64,000 bases of DNA from Rachicladosporium sp. CCFEE 5018. Lineage: Eukaryota > Ascomycota > Dothideomycetes > Cladosporiales > Cladosporiaceae. The stretch lies in the NCBI GenBank assembly GCA_002077045.2, contig KZ111155.1:62001-126000 (forward strand), read 5' to 3'. Positions within the stretch are counted from its first letter, which is position 1. Each line of letters starts with the position of its first letter. The notes under the pieces were generated by a model. It was given only the letters and a program-made list of their open reading frames with translations. It ran no database searches and had not been told where the DNA came from. Below, piece by piece: positions 42,735 through 53,266 of the stretch. The position numbers and the translations under genes are program-made.

Positions 42735-43860
42735 GAGGACAGAGAAGATATGAGTCCATTGATGATGTGCGACTTACTGCTTCTTCGGTATGATTGAGCA
42801 CTAGATTGAGTGAAGAGCATCGTCGTACCAAGATCGATGCTAGGTGGAGCTGAATATCGGAAGCATTGCTCTATTCTCATAAGTTTTCGCTTTCTCAAAC
42901 ATCGTTCCATTCATTGTTCCATTTCGCAGAGTTTGTTGCCATTATCTAGCGTGACGTCGGTCTCTGTTCACGATCACGGAGTCGGTATCCGCGTAGCCGC
43001 ATATATGAGAGTGACATCTGACGTGCCGGCAGATGTTCTACCGGATCATCGCGATGTTTACCCGCCTGTCATCGAGCTGAGACTCCACTCGGAGCCGTCT
43101 CGACATACTACACAGCAGACCTCCACTCTTACTCCCACCGCAAGCTGGGGACACCAAGACTCCGCTTTACCTCTCCACAGTCTGCTCAATATCCCCCATG
43201 CTTTGCCTCTAACTCCAGATGACAGGCAATGTCGTGCTCTAATTGGCCTTTCACATTCCTTATCTTTCATGTCAAAGGCTGTGTAGCACATTCACCTGAG
43301 AACGCCGTTTTCGTTATGTACACGATTCCCTATTTTACGTGATGCTACCAGCGAACATCGGGAAATCAAGGGCATTCGCTGTGACCGCCATGGCGGATTC
43401 CGCGTCGTCCGTGATGTACTGGTAGTAATCGGTGAGTACCAAAGCCTCAGCTTATAGACCTCGCACGAGACCTTGCTCGCGTGTGCGCAGTTTTCTGCCT
43501 TCTTCAAGTACCAGATGAGTATGAGCGATTTCTATCAGTAATAGCGAGTCAATCCAATGACACCCAAAACCCATCAACACCTCATTCTCATTCATAGTTG
43601 ATTCGCCCCAAGGCCAGGCACGGTTGTTGCTTCTTGCAGCAACCTGCGATAAGATAACCTGACCCATTCAAACTGTCAACTCATATCGGAGCCCTATCAC
43701 GCCTACCGATAGCCCTAGCTCCGACTTGCCACGTTCCGTCTGGACACATCGCTATTGCCGTTCCGGGATCTGACAGCCTCTGGACCTATAACGGACTCCC
43801 CAGATATCAACGATCTACGTCAGATAGAGTCGTGCATAGGCACTACTACTATCCGCCAAC
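42735..43860. other. Intergenic region upstream of Zn2Cys6 factor
   Basis: About 1.1 kb with only short, unconvincing open frames. It is a long upstream region for a regulator gene. Nothing definite. Confidence 0.5.
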
Positions 43861-45903
43861 ATGGCTGCCGCAATGACTATACAGCCTCTGGCTCCGAGGC
43901 CCTCCCCACGGGCTATTGCTGCTTGGATGCCACCTCATCACCACTCTTTCATGGACGCAAGGCAGAACCGGCCTGCGTTGAAACAGCTGCAACAGAGCGC
44001 CCAGCCTAAGCCGCGCAGAGAGCGGCCTTGTGACGGGTGCCGGAGACGGAAGAGCAAGTGTGTCTTGCAGGCTGATCGGCGGTGTGTGCTTTGTGAGTTT
44101 CACAAGCAGGACTGCACTTTCGTCGAGAACGCCCAGCCGAGGAAACGGAAGATCGAGGGTTCTGGTCAAGACGAGAACCCATCCAAGAAGAGAAGCCCGA
44201 CTACTACTCAGACTTCCTCGCCAACAAGCTCGCGAGGCGAGCCAGTCTTCACCATCCCGAGGAAGACCCTCCCGCCACCGAAGAAAGCTGCACCGCTCAA
44301 GATTCCTCACGTCGTCGACGAGACCCTCAGTCTGCAACGCCACCGCCATTGCCGATATCTCGGACAGACCACAGCATTGGACGCCCGGCTCATCGGCCTC
44401 GGAAACTTCAACGCCAAGAACGAGACCGACTCGCAAGTCGGCCTCCTGCGCCAAGTGACCGAAACGGAGTACTTCAGCACGCACGCCGACGCCGAGGTGC
44501 CCATTCCAGACGATGAAGCCAAAGCTCTGGCAGACATCGAGCAGATAGTAGGCGCCAATGGGCCAAAGCTGATTGAGATCTACTTCGAGAACGTGCATCC
44601 TAGCTTTCCGATTATTCAGAAGCAGGCTTTCCTTGACCGGCATCGACATGGCGATCGACAGTTCAACCCGCCGTTGTTGGCGGCTATGTATTCACTTGCG
44701 TTGCAGTGGTGGGGGAGCGAGAGTGGTCTTACTGGGCAGGTGAAGCCTGATACTAGTAGACTGGAGTATATCGCTATCACCAGTTTGACTATGGCTATGC
44801 AGCGGCCGAAGATCTCGGCTGTGCAGGCTGGGCTGTTGCTGTTGCAACGCGCGAAGTCGAGTACGTGGACGTTGACTGTGCAGCTTGTTGCGCTGGGACA
44901 GGACATAGGGTTGCATCTGGACTGCTCGGAGTGGACTATTCCGCTGTGGGAGCGCAAGCTTCGAAAGCGATTGGCCTGGGCACTGTACATGCAAGACAAG
45001 TGGAGTGCAGTCATGCATGGTCGACCATCACACATCAACGCCGCGGACTGGAACGTGCCGCCACCGCTGCCAGAGGATTTCGACGAGTCAATCCCACCCT
45101 TGCCACCAGCGAACGACGAGAACGATCCTCAAGCCATGAAAGGCCGCAGCATCTTCATGCAGATGATAAGCCTCACGAACATCATGGCCGAAGTCTGCGA
45201 TACGTTCTACTCCCAAACCGCCAAAGCAGACTTTTCCCGCGCCGGCAAGAACACCACGCAACTCGTCCTGAACCGCGCGAAACCCGTGCAAATAAAGCTG
45301 AAAGACTGGTTCTCGCGCCTCCCACCAGAATGCAAGATGGAGTCGTCCCTCTCCCCGAACTCGTCGCCTCCTGCCGAAGGCCCGCCGAAGCTGAGCTCAA
45401 CCGGCTATCTGCATCTGGCGTACTTTGCAACGGAAATCAGCATCCATCGCCGCATCGTGCAATCGCTTTCTCCCACGCCGACTCCGACGCAAGCGACGCC
45501 GACAGACCCTTACCTCCTCTACATCTGCCGCGCAGCCGCGAAAACACGCCTCATCTCTGCGCTCGAATTCGTCAATCGGCTTCGACCCGAGCATCTACAA
45601 GCATTCTGGTACTTTGCCTCAGCCACCAATTTCGCGCTCATTGGCACTTTTGGGGCGTTGTTGAGGGTCACGAGTCCGGGCGAGGAAGAGGCGGAATTCT
45701 ACCGCATGAGACTTGAGGAGTACCGGTGGACGCTTGGGGTTAGCTGTCAACGGGCGGGGTGGGTCAGAGGGGCGGTGGAGATGGTCGAGGCTGTTGAGGG
45801 GATGATGGGGGGGTTGGGTGTGAAGCCTAGGGTAAATGGGTATGTGGGGAATGGGGAGGAGGTTATGAGGTTTGGGGACGGGGTCATGGAGGAGGAGTGG
45901 TGA
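43861..45903 (+). CDS. Zn2Cys6 transcription factor, TamA/DAL81-like
   Basis: A single-exon 680-residue protein. The binuclear zinc cluster spans C57-C85 with spacing C-x2-C-x6-C-x7-C-x2-C-x6-C (CDGCRRRKSKC then CVLCEFHKQDC). The following QPRKRK basic patch resembles TamA/Dal81. These are co-activators of nitrogen-catabolism genes (GABA, urea, allantoin), for which the zinc cluster can be dispensable. The fungal-specific middle homology domain begins near residue 225 (LIEIYFENVHPSFPIIQKQ) and includes LGLHLDC-like QDIGLHLDCSEW and RLAWALYMQDKWSAVMHGRP. Nuclear. The assignment to the TamA clade rests on the cluster and its flank. Confidence 0.82.
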   Translation: MAAAMTIQPLAPRPSPRAIAAWMPPHHHSFMDARQNRPALKQLQQSAQPKPRRERPCDGCRRRKSKCVLQADRRCVLCEFHKQDCTFVENAQPRKRKIEGSGQDENPSKKRSPTTTQTSSPTSSRGEPVFTIPRKTLPPPKKAAPLKIPHVVDETLSLQRHRHCRYLGQTTALDARLIGLGNFNAKNETDSQVGLLRQVTETEYFSTHADAEVPIPDDEAKALADIEQIVGANGPKLIEIYFENVHPSFPIIQKQAFLDRHRHGDRQFNPPLLAAMYSLALQWWGSESGLTGQVKPDTSRLEYIAITSLTMAMQRPKISAVQAGLLLLQRAKSSTWTLTVQLVALGQDIGLHLDCSEWTIPLWERKLRKRLAWALYMQDKWSAVMHGRPSHINAADWNVPPPLPEDFDESIPPLPPANDENDPQAMKGRSIFMQMISLTNIMAEVCDTFYSQTAKADFSRAGKNTTQLVLNRAKPVQIKLKDWFSRLPPECKMESSLSPNSSPPAEGPPKLSSTGYLHLAYFATEISIHRRIVQSLSPTPTPTQATPTDPYLLYICRAAAKTRLISALEFVNRLRPEHLQAFWYFASATNFALIGTFGALLRVTSPGEEEAEFYRMRLEEYRWTLGVSCQRAGWVRGAVEMVEAVEGMMGGLGVKPRVNGYVGNGEEVMRFGDGVMEEEW

Positions 45904-46155
45904 GGTGAGTGCGCTTTGTGTAGCTGCGCTGATTTTATGACAGCAGATAGATTGATGAACATACACAATATGCCAAATACCGAACCTATGCATCTCGTTG
46001 TCGTCTATTTGCCTGATATCGAGCTTTGGTGCACATGGTCCGTGCCCGATCCGTTGCCATGCCAGAGTGAACTTTACCAACACCCGAACTTCAAGATGAG
46101 CACACGCGAACATATCGCGTTGCAATAGCGCAGACACGGCCGACACACATACACC

Positions 46156-49100
46156 ATGTCGTCCTCGATCCACGCCGAGCCTCCTCCGCCCATAGTCACG
46201 GAGCCAAATGGCGGAATCAACTATGCGACTGGACCAGCACTGGGGAAGGGCGGATTCGCCATCTGCCACCGAGCGGAGCGTTATGAGGGAAGCAAGCCGA
46301 CGGGACAGCTGCTGGCGCTCAAGATCGTCAAGACGAAGATGGAGCCTGCGAAGCTCGCGCAGAAGGTAGGCGGTACTGTGTCAAGACCAAGGTGAAGTTT
46401 ACTGACAAGACAACAGTTCGTCTCCGAACTCCAAATCCACTCCAAGCTCGTCCACCCCAACATCGTCGCTTTCTACCGCGCCTTCGCCTTCCAAACAAGC
46501 ACCTACGTCGTCCTTGAGCTATGTCCCAACGGCTCCCTAGCAGACATGCTCAAGAAGCGCAAATTCCTCACCCTCCCCGAGATCCGCCGCTTCGTGATCC
46601 AAATCTGCGGCGCAGTAAAGTACCTCCACCACCGGCACATCGTACACCGCGATCTCAAAACCGGCAACCTCTTCCTGGACAAAGATATGAACGTCAAGGT
46701 CGGCGACTTTGGGCTTGCAGCGCTCCTGGTCACAGAGAAAGAGATGGAGCTCAAGCGGCGAACAACAATGTGCGGCACACCCAACTACCTCGCGCCGGAG
46801 ATCTTGGAAAAGGGCAAAGGCCATAACGAGAAAGTCGATCTCTGGTCTATTGGCGTCATCGCATACACACTTGCCGTGGGAAAGGCGCCCTTCCATGCTA
46901 GCACCAAGGAGGAAATCTACAAGAAGCTCAAGCAGGGCGAGTACAAGTGGCCGGAGCTCAGCGCGACGAACAACGATATCTCGAACGATTTGCGGGTTAC
47001 TGTCGCGAGTCTGCTCGTGCCTGAGGATATGCGACCGAGTCCGGACGAGATTGTTAGTCAGGACTTCTTCAAGATTGCTTATGTGCCTGCGGGGATCCCT
47101 TCGAGTGCGAGGGAGAAGGCGCCGGTGTGGATGGAGGCGACGGTGCCGAGTAAGAGTGTGAGGGAGCGGGGCTACTCTGACTCGTGGTATGAACTCTGCA
47201 AGGAAGCAGGTGTTGGAAGTATACGGGAAGGGTCAAAATTCAAGCTTCCTGGAGGCGCGCGAGTTAGGAGCATCGTGTATGACATCGAGTACGATGCGCA
47301 GATGGGGACGACGCCTACCATGCCGATTCCGAAAGATACGGTGTACGTTTCTACGGTCAGTGATATGAGCAAAGACTCTACGCCCGAACCGGAGCTGGCT
47401 TCAGCGCCGGCTAGCAGGGGGTTGAAGGAGATCTCGCATAACGAGGTGGCGACAAGGACGAGACCGGCAGTGGCTGACAGAGAGGCGATGCCGCCTCCAC
47501 CACGACCTGTGCGAACCGCAGAAGCAGCAGCAAGACCTGCTTCGCGAGCAGCAAGGACTGGCACCATCAGGCGGGCCGCGAGGACGATTAGCGAGGAGAC
47601 TGCAAATGCTGAGGAGAAAGTGAAGGTGGCCTCGGATCCCGACATGGCTCGGCCAGCCTCTCGACAACGAGGGCAGACTTTGGCAGCTCCCACTGCACTG
47701 CGAGTTGCAGCGAGCAGCGGACTCACAGTGCGACAGCAGGCAGCCCAGGTAGCTGAGACTGATGCCGCCTTACAGAAGCCTGCAAGAGCAGCCTCGACAA
47801 GAACACGGGGCGCAGACCCAAGTCTGGCCCGACGACCTAGAGCTACCGCACAAAGGGTGGAGAGGCCAATCTCGCCTCCAGTAGCACAGCCATTCGCCAC
47901 CCTGCAAGAGCTGCGACAAGTCTCCCCGTTCAAAGAGTCTCGCCGGCGAGCACCACCTGCCGAAGTCATCGAGATCCTCTCGGACCCAGAATCAGACGCT
48001 CAGCCTGCTGCAAGTCGACACATACAATCAGCACTCAGCACCAACGCCCTCACACTCCCTCCGCCGCCTCGCATGTCCCGCACCGTTCCTCGGCCGCGCA
48101 AAGTCACACCCACAGCAGTACCGGCAAACCCCAACGCCCTACCCTTCTCAGACCCAGCTTCGGTCCTCACGCGCTTGACCCTCTTCCGCGACAACCTCGC
48201 CGCTGCTCTCGCCAACAGTACGACTTCGCCTCCACGGCCGGATCCAGCTGACGCCGATAGTCTCCCTTTCGTGGTGAAATGGGTCGACTACAGCCACAAA
48301 CACGGCGTAGGCTACATGCTGCGTTCCGGTACCGTGGGCTGCGTCTTCAACGCCTCCACCCGCCATGCAGCGCCAGTAACGCACGTCTTCTCCCACTGCG
48401 GTAGGAAGTGGTTGGCGAAAGTGCGTAAGGATCTCGACAACGCTGAGGAGATCCCGCTTGAGATCCTGGAAGACAAGGGGGAAGACGGACTCGTGAGGAA
48501 AGTTTACAAGGGCTTGGGGAGCGTGAAGGAGGGACCCTTGGCTGCTGAGCAGGCGAGGCGAAAAACGCTGGGTGTGTTGTGGGCGAAGTTTGGATGGTAT
48601 ATGGGGCAGAGTCTGGAGGGCGAAGTTGGGGAGGAGGCAGTTGGGAAAGATGGCTCCGCCAAGGAGGCGAACTTTGTGAGGTTCTATCAGCGAGTCGGCA
48701 CGGTGGGGATCTGGGTGTTCAATGATGGTTGCATGCAGGTAAGTCTCACTGAGCTCGATTCGAAGCCAAGGTGCAAATTGCTGACAATCATTTAGTTGCA
48801 CTTCTCCGACCACACCAAGCTCGTTCTCTCTCCCTCGGCACTGCACCTCTCCAGCACCCTTCTCTCTCCCGAAGCAGCGACCTACCTCTCCGCCCACAGC
48901 ACCCTGTTACCCCACCACATCTCCGGCCGCGAGACCCTTGCATCTACCACTCAATCTCTCCTTCACGAAGGTGGTCGCGTACAAACGCGCACCGTCCGCG
49001 CGAACCAGGTTCGAGAGAAACTGGAGTTCTTATCGAGCGTTGTGACGGAGTGGGTTGCGTGTGGCGGGTTGGGGAGAATGAGGGCTGATGATGGTGTTGG

Positions 49101-49197
49101 CGAGAAGGTGTATTGGGAGGGGCTTTGTGCTGGAGGGCAAGGAAAGAAGGTCGAAAGGGGCACTGTGGGGAGGTGTGGTGGAGATGCGTCAAGATGA
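46156..49197 (+). CDS. Polo-like kinase (Cdc5/PlkA)
   Basis: Exons 46156-46365, 46417-48738 and 48796-49197 give 977 residues. The kinase domain covers about residues 23-300: glycine loop GKGGFAICH, catalytic HRDLKTGN (~146), DFGLAAL (~168), activation loop TMCGTPNYLAPE (~188) with the phosphorylatable Thr. A long Ala/Arg/Pro-rich linker (~330-680) contains basic patches. Polo box 1 starts near 686 (FVVKWVDYSHKHGVGYML). Polo box 2 starts near 837, with VGIWVFNDGCMQ joined to LHFSDHTKLVL, which holds the His/Lys phosphopeptide pincer. Polo kinases drive mitotic entry, spindle and septation events. The C-terminus is extended by a short Gly/Lys-rich tail. Confidence 0.92.
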
Positions 49198-49438
49198 GTC
49201 GGGTATAAAGGGTATTGCATGAATGGCGTTAGATTGATATCTGGGTTTTGTGCATAGCGAGTGACGAAAGGATCAACCCGTCAAGTCTCCCTCCGCCTAA
49301 AGATCGAAATACCGCCTTACCATCGCCTCCGCCTCCACCCCTTCATGCCTCCCAATCCGGATCAGCATACCCGGCTCAAGCTTCTCGCGCAGCCCCCACA
49401 ATATTTTTACCTGCTCCCTCTCGCACTGATGCATTCGC

Positions 49439-50050
49439 CTAAACTAGATCCGCCCTCAGCTGCTCCAGAGCTGGCAATGCTAAGTACCTTACCGCGTTCT
49501 GCACTGCCCGACGAGGGCACTCCTCCAGTAGCGGGACTCCAGCAACGTCTCCAGTCGACGTCAAGACTGCTGGATCGCCGGTGAAGTACGCTGCCCAGTG
49601 GACCAGTGGGTTCGATACGCGGCTCACGAGGGCGAGACACTCCATGACCATCCACTCCCTCTTCAGCCTCCCTCCGATGCCACCCCTAGCTCTCATCGTA
49701 GCACGCTCATTCCGCATGTCCACCAGCTCGGCCACTTTCCCGGCCTCTGTGCAAGTCATGAGCAAAGGATGTTCAGTAGGCTGGCAGACGTGGCAGTAGT
49801 AGCGATCTGGGAGGTCTGGGTCGCAAAGGGGGAAGCCCATGCAGAGGAGGTGTTGCCAGGTGCTGCAGATGGAGCATTGCACGAATTTGCGAGGGTCGTC
49901 TTGGTCGATTTCAAGGCATGGGCAATAGATGATGTTGCCGGGCGCTGCGGACGCCATGGGGGCTATCTCGATGCCAGGGGACGGAGATGACCCGTGAATC
50001 TGCGGCGTTTGGCATTCTTGGAGCAGTGTCCTTCGTCTATGAGGCATCAT
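49439..50050 (-). CDS. PHD-finger protein B
   Basis: A single-exon 203-residue protein. The PHD finger is complete: YCPCLE, FVQCSICSTWQHLLC, YYCHVCQP (C4HC3 spacing), with the Trp before the His typical of histone-reading PHDs. A basic helical region follows (RGGIGGRLKREWMVME). The C-terminal helix ends ALPALEQLRADLV. It is divergent from PHD gene C, with 431 bp between them. The start could be either of two adjacent ATGs. It is probably nuclear; partners are unknown. Confidence 0.72.
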   Translation of the reverse strand: MMPHRRRTLLQECQTPQIHGSSPSPGIEIAPMASAAPGNIIYCPCLEIDQDDPRKFVQCSICSTWQHLLCMGFPLCDPDLPDRYYCHVCQPTEHPLLMTCTEAGKVAELVDMRNERATMRARGGIGGRLKREWMVMECLALVSRVSNPLVHWAAYFTGDPAVLTSTGDVAGVPLLEECPRRAVQNAVRYLALPALEQLRADLV

Positions 50051-50481
50051 ATCTGGTGTGATGAGACATCAGCGACTGCCTGATACAGGAAACGACATAA
50101 GACAAGCAGCGGAACGTTCTGCCTAACGGACTTTTGAGTATCTGCAGCCTACCGTACTGCTATCGATGGCGCCATGATCACTGCTTCGCCTGCACTGATG
50201 CCAGCGAGATTATCGGCTGGAATATTCTGCAACGAATCATCTACATCGCTAGCTCTCGAGCCAGAATTCGTGACTGTAGCGCAGTGAATACGTGCGTTGG
50301 AGGAGACGACTCTGCCAGAAGATGTTCCAGGACACCCGAAAGAGCAAAGAGTGATTCTCGTTCTTTCGGTTTCAAGGAGCTTCACATGTGATTCATCTCA
50401 ATAGACAGATAAAGGTACAGCAAGTTACTTAGCACTTTTGCTCGTCAGCGTTACGGAACTCCTCTTTATTCGATTGCCATC
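50051..50481. other. Divergent region between two PHD genes
   Basis: 431 bp, presumably the two promoters. No gene seen. Confidence 0.45.
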
Positions 50482-51151
50482 ATGTCAGGCTACGACATCA
50501 CGAACGTCAATTGCTACTGCCCTAGCGATAAGTACATCTCCCCAGGCATGATCTACTGCTTTACCTGCAACTCTTCGCAGCACCACGAATGCATGGCGAG
50601 ATTCGGCAATCCTGTTCCAGTCAATGTGCCAAGAGTACGGCGATGCAAACGTATACCAGTGCTACGTGTGCGCGCCAGCGAAGTGGCCGAAGCTCACCTA
50701 CAATATCCGTAAGAACTGGACCGACGACATCATCGACATCTGCAAGGCTCACGTAGCCTATTTGTGGTCTATGCAGTATTCGCAGCCTCAGGGCGTGCTG
50801 ACTCAAGCGGTCTACGATCGTTCTAAGCAGCAGACCCAGTCAATTGGGACAGTTGCTAACATCAGCAACCCCCCTCGAAGCTTTTGGCTTCGCTGTGAGG
50901 CTGGTTTGCGAGCATGGTCTGAGGTAGTGACCGTGGATGAACTTTGGGCGCTGTTCATTGCGCTCGATGCCTGTCGGAAAGGCTCGCTTGGCGGACCCGT
51001 GGTCGTGGACACCCTATCCCCCCTCGCGCAGCAGGTCATGGGCAGACTAGGACATGGGTTTGTCACCAGCCTTGGGGTTCTGGGAAAGGTTCTTGGTCTG
51101 GTGCCGCGTGGGACGGCGTGGGACGGACACTCTTGGCCGGTCGCTGGGTAG
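50482..51151 (+). CDS. PHD-finger-like protein C, apparent frameshift
   Basis: Two overlapping plus-strand frames form one finger. From the ATG at 50482 the first gives NCYCPSD and IYCFTCNSSQHHECM. The next frame, from about 50620, supplies CQEYGDANVYQCYVCAP, the last Cys pair, and a helical C-terminus to the stop at 51151 (with WALFIALDACRKGSLGGP). The shift must lie around 50600-50630, and no intron fits the few bases available. A single-base indel explains it. Overall layout parallels protein B: finger first, helical domain second. Either a young pseudogene or a sequence error. Confidence 0.58.
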
Positions 51152-52068
51152 CAGAAGGGGATTGGCGAGCCAGTAGCTAGCATGTAGCGTACACATTGAC
51201 AGTGTTCCGATAGAACATACACTCAGCGCGTTCGGTTCCGTGATAAAGCACGTGTTCCATCGCGTGTTCGCCATGACGTCCGTATGTTCCACGGACTAGG
51301 CACCGATCTATCGCGTGGCAGGGAACGTGTACGCAAACCATAGTTCTGGGTTCTGGTTCTCACTGCATTTGTGAACATCTGCCTGTTGTGAGCACCAGTA
51401 CTGCGTAATACTGAAGACGTCAACGACAGCAGTGCAGTCCTGCGAGCACGTGACGATCGTCATCGCTCCTTCCCCTCTCGGTGCCAACTCCAGTCATCCC
51501 TATCCTCAGCCCAATGCAACCTCATCCCTTACAAATGCAACGTCACTGCACAGCACCTTCCAATTGGGTGCGTATAGAAGCCGGCAGAAGTCAAGTGCCA
51601 AAATCACCCGAGTGGAGTGATGCTGGCGCAGGGTCGAAAGCAGGGTCCGCTGCTGTGCCGGGAAGCATGAGATCTGTGGCTTGGTGGCTTGCGGAAGCTG
51701 ATTCCACAAATGTTCCGTGGTGGATTGGGAGTTTGATGAGGCGAGTGGCGAGATAGTGTTTGAAGGGCTCGAGCACGTGATACAGTACTGATCACACTGG
51801 CAATGGATGTCCAGATCACTATGACACAAATGGAAAAGTTGAGACAAGAAACAGGAAATATCGTGACTCAGAGTAGTTCTATGATAATTCGTACAATCGT
51901 ACAGTACATCTAGCGTATCAAGCCCTCGGGCGTTGACAACGTCTGCGCCCAAAACTCCTCGCCATGGCATTCAAGCCTGTCCTGGCAACCTTGCCTTAAC
52001 TTTAGGGGTATCAAGTAAAAGTAGCGACAGTGATAAGACAAATCAGACAGCAACAAGTCCTCGTCGGA
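51152..52068. other. Intergenic region
   Basis: 917 bp between PHD gene C and flbC, which converge here. About a dozen GTTC/GAAC tetranucleotides cluster at 51195-51380; their meaning is unclear. No gene supported. Confidence 0.45.
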
Positions 52069-53266
52069 TCACTCGTCGTCATCCGGTGAAGGGTGGTCAT
52101 GCCCCTCGCCCTTGTGCACCTTGCGATGCCGTCGCAAATTCGAGACCACTGAGAAGTGACGGCCGCAACCATCCACGTCGCAAGAGAAAGCTGAGAAAAT
52201 GTCAGTACTTGGTAAACCTCAGGATGTTTTCGATCGACTTACGCTTCTCGCCTGTGTGGCTGTACATGTGTGTTTGCAACGAGCTGGGTCGCGTGAAGCG
52301 CTTGTCGCAGATCTTGCACTTGTGCTTCTTCTGGCTGCTGGAAGAGACTTTCGAGCTGAACTGACCCATCATGGACTGTGGCGCAGGTGGTAGCGTGCCG
52401 CCAATGAGTCCAGATGGGCGAGGTAGCGTCCGTGAACCGCCCATCTCGACTTCGCTCGCTGAGCTGTAGTCTCCTACAGAGTACTCGCTCACAGAGCTGG
52501 AGTAGTGGTTCTGGTAGCCGCTGCCGGATGAGATCGAAGAATGCGATGAGTGGCTGGATGGAAAGCCATATGAGTCTGACGAAGTCCTGCTCGGTGGTTG
52601 CGTGCCGTAGATATTGCGTGGCGTGATGTCCGTTTGGCTCATGCTCATGGCGACCATTCCGCGGCTTGCATCGAGAGCGTCGCTGAAGCCTTGTCGCTCT
52701 GCTGCTGATGCAGTTTGCAGTCTGTTGCTGAAGTCAATCAATGAGCTCTGTTGGAGAGTCTGGGCGTCGAGTTGATTGGCAACGTTGACATCGGTAGCTA
52801 CTGACGGGTGCGATGTTCGGCGGTCATAACCGTATGGACCCGTCCTTTGCAGAATGTCTGCAGAGTACTGAGGTGCGGAGACAGCAGCCATGGGTGGGTA
52901 CATCGGCGCACTGGTTGGCGCTGCACTCGCGTAAGAGGAACCGTATGAGCCTGCGGCACTCATTCCACCTTGCGGGAATTGTAAGCCAGACTGCCCCAGA
53001 AGATTGGAGTCCATTGGTATGATACCTGTGGCCATTGATGTCGCTGGCATCTGTGGGGCGGAATACCCAGCAGAGATGTTGGGTAGCTGAGGCTTGTAAT
53101 CGGTCATGGGAGCGGTCGGTAACGACGGCGCGTACATTTGCGATTGTGTCGTCGCCACCCTGGAGCCCCAGGGATCGGTGAACTGAGGCTGTGCGTATCT
53201 CATGGCATCGTAATCCATGGTGTGGTATGAGGGCTGGTGTAGGCGGTTGTCGACAGCCATTGCCAT
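52069..53266 (-). CDS. flbC: C2H2 conidiation transcription factor FlbC
   Basis: Exons 52243-53266 and 52069-52190 (52-nt intron) give 381 residues. A long Ser/Tyr/Pro-rich N-terminus precedes two C2H2 fingers. Finger 1 is CKICDKRFTRPSSLQTHMYSH (residues 317-337; core TRPSSLQTHMYSH). Finger 2, split at GEKP by the intron, is CDVDGCGRHFSVVSNLRRH then RKVH. The pair RPSSLQTHMYSHTGEK and GCGRHFSVVSNLRRH is diagnostic for FlbC of Aspergillus and relatives, which activates brlA and asexual development. It ends in an acidic tail (PSPDDDE). The upstream region is long, as is usual for developmental regulators. Confidence 0.9.
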
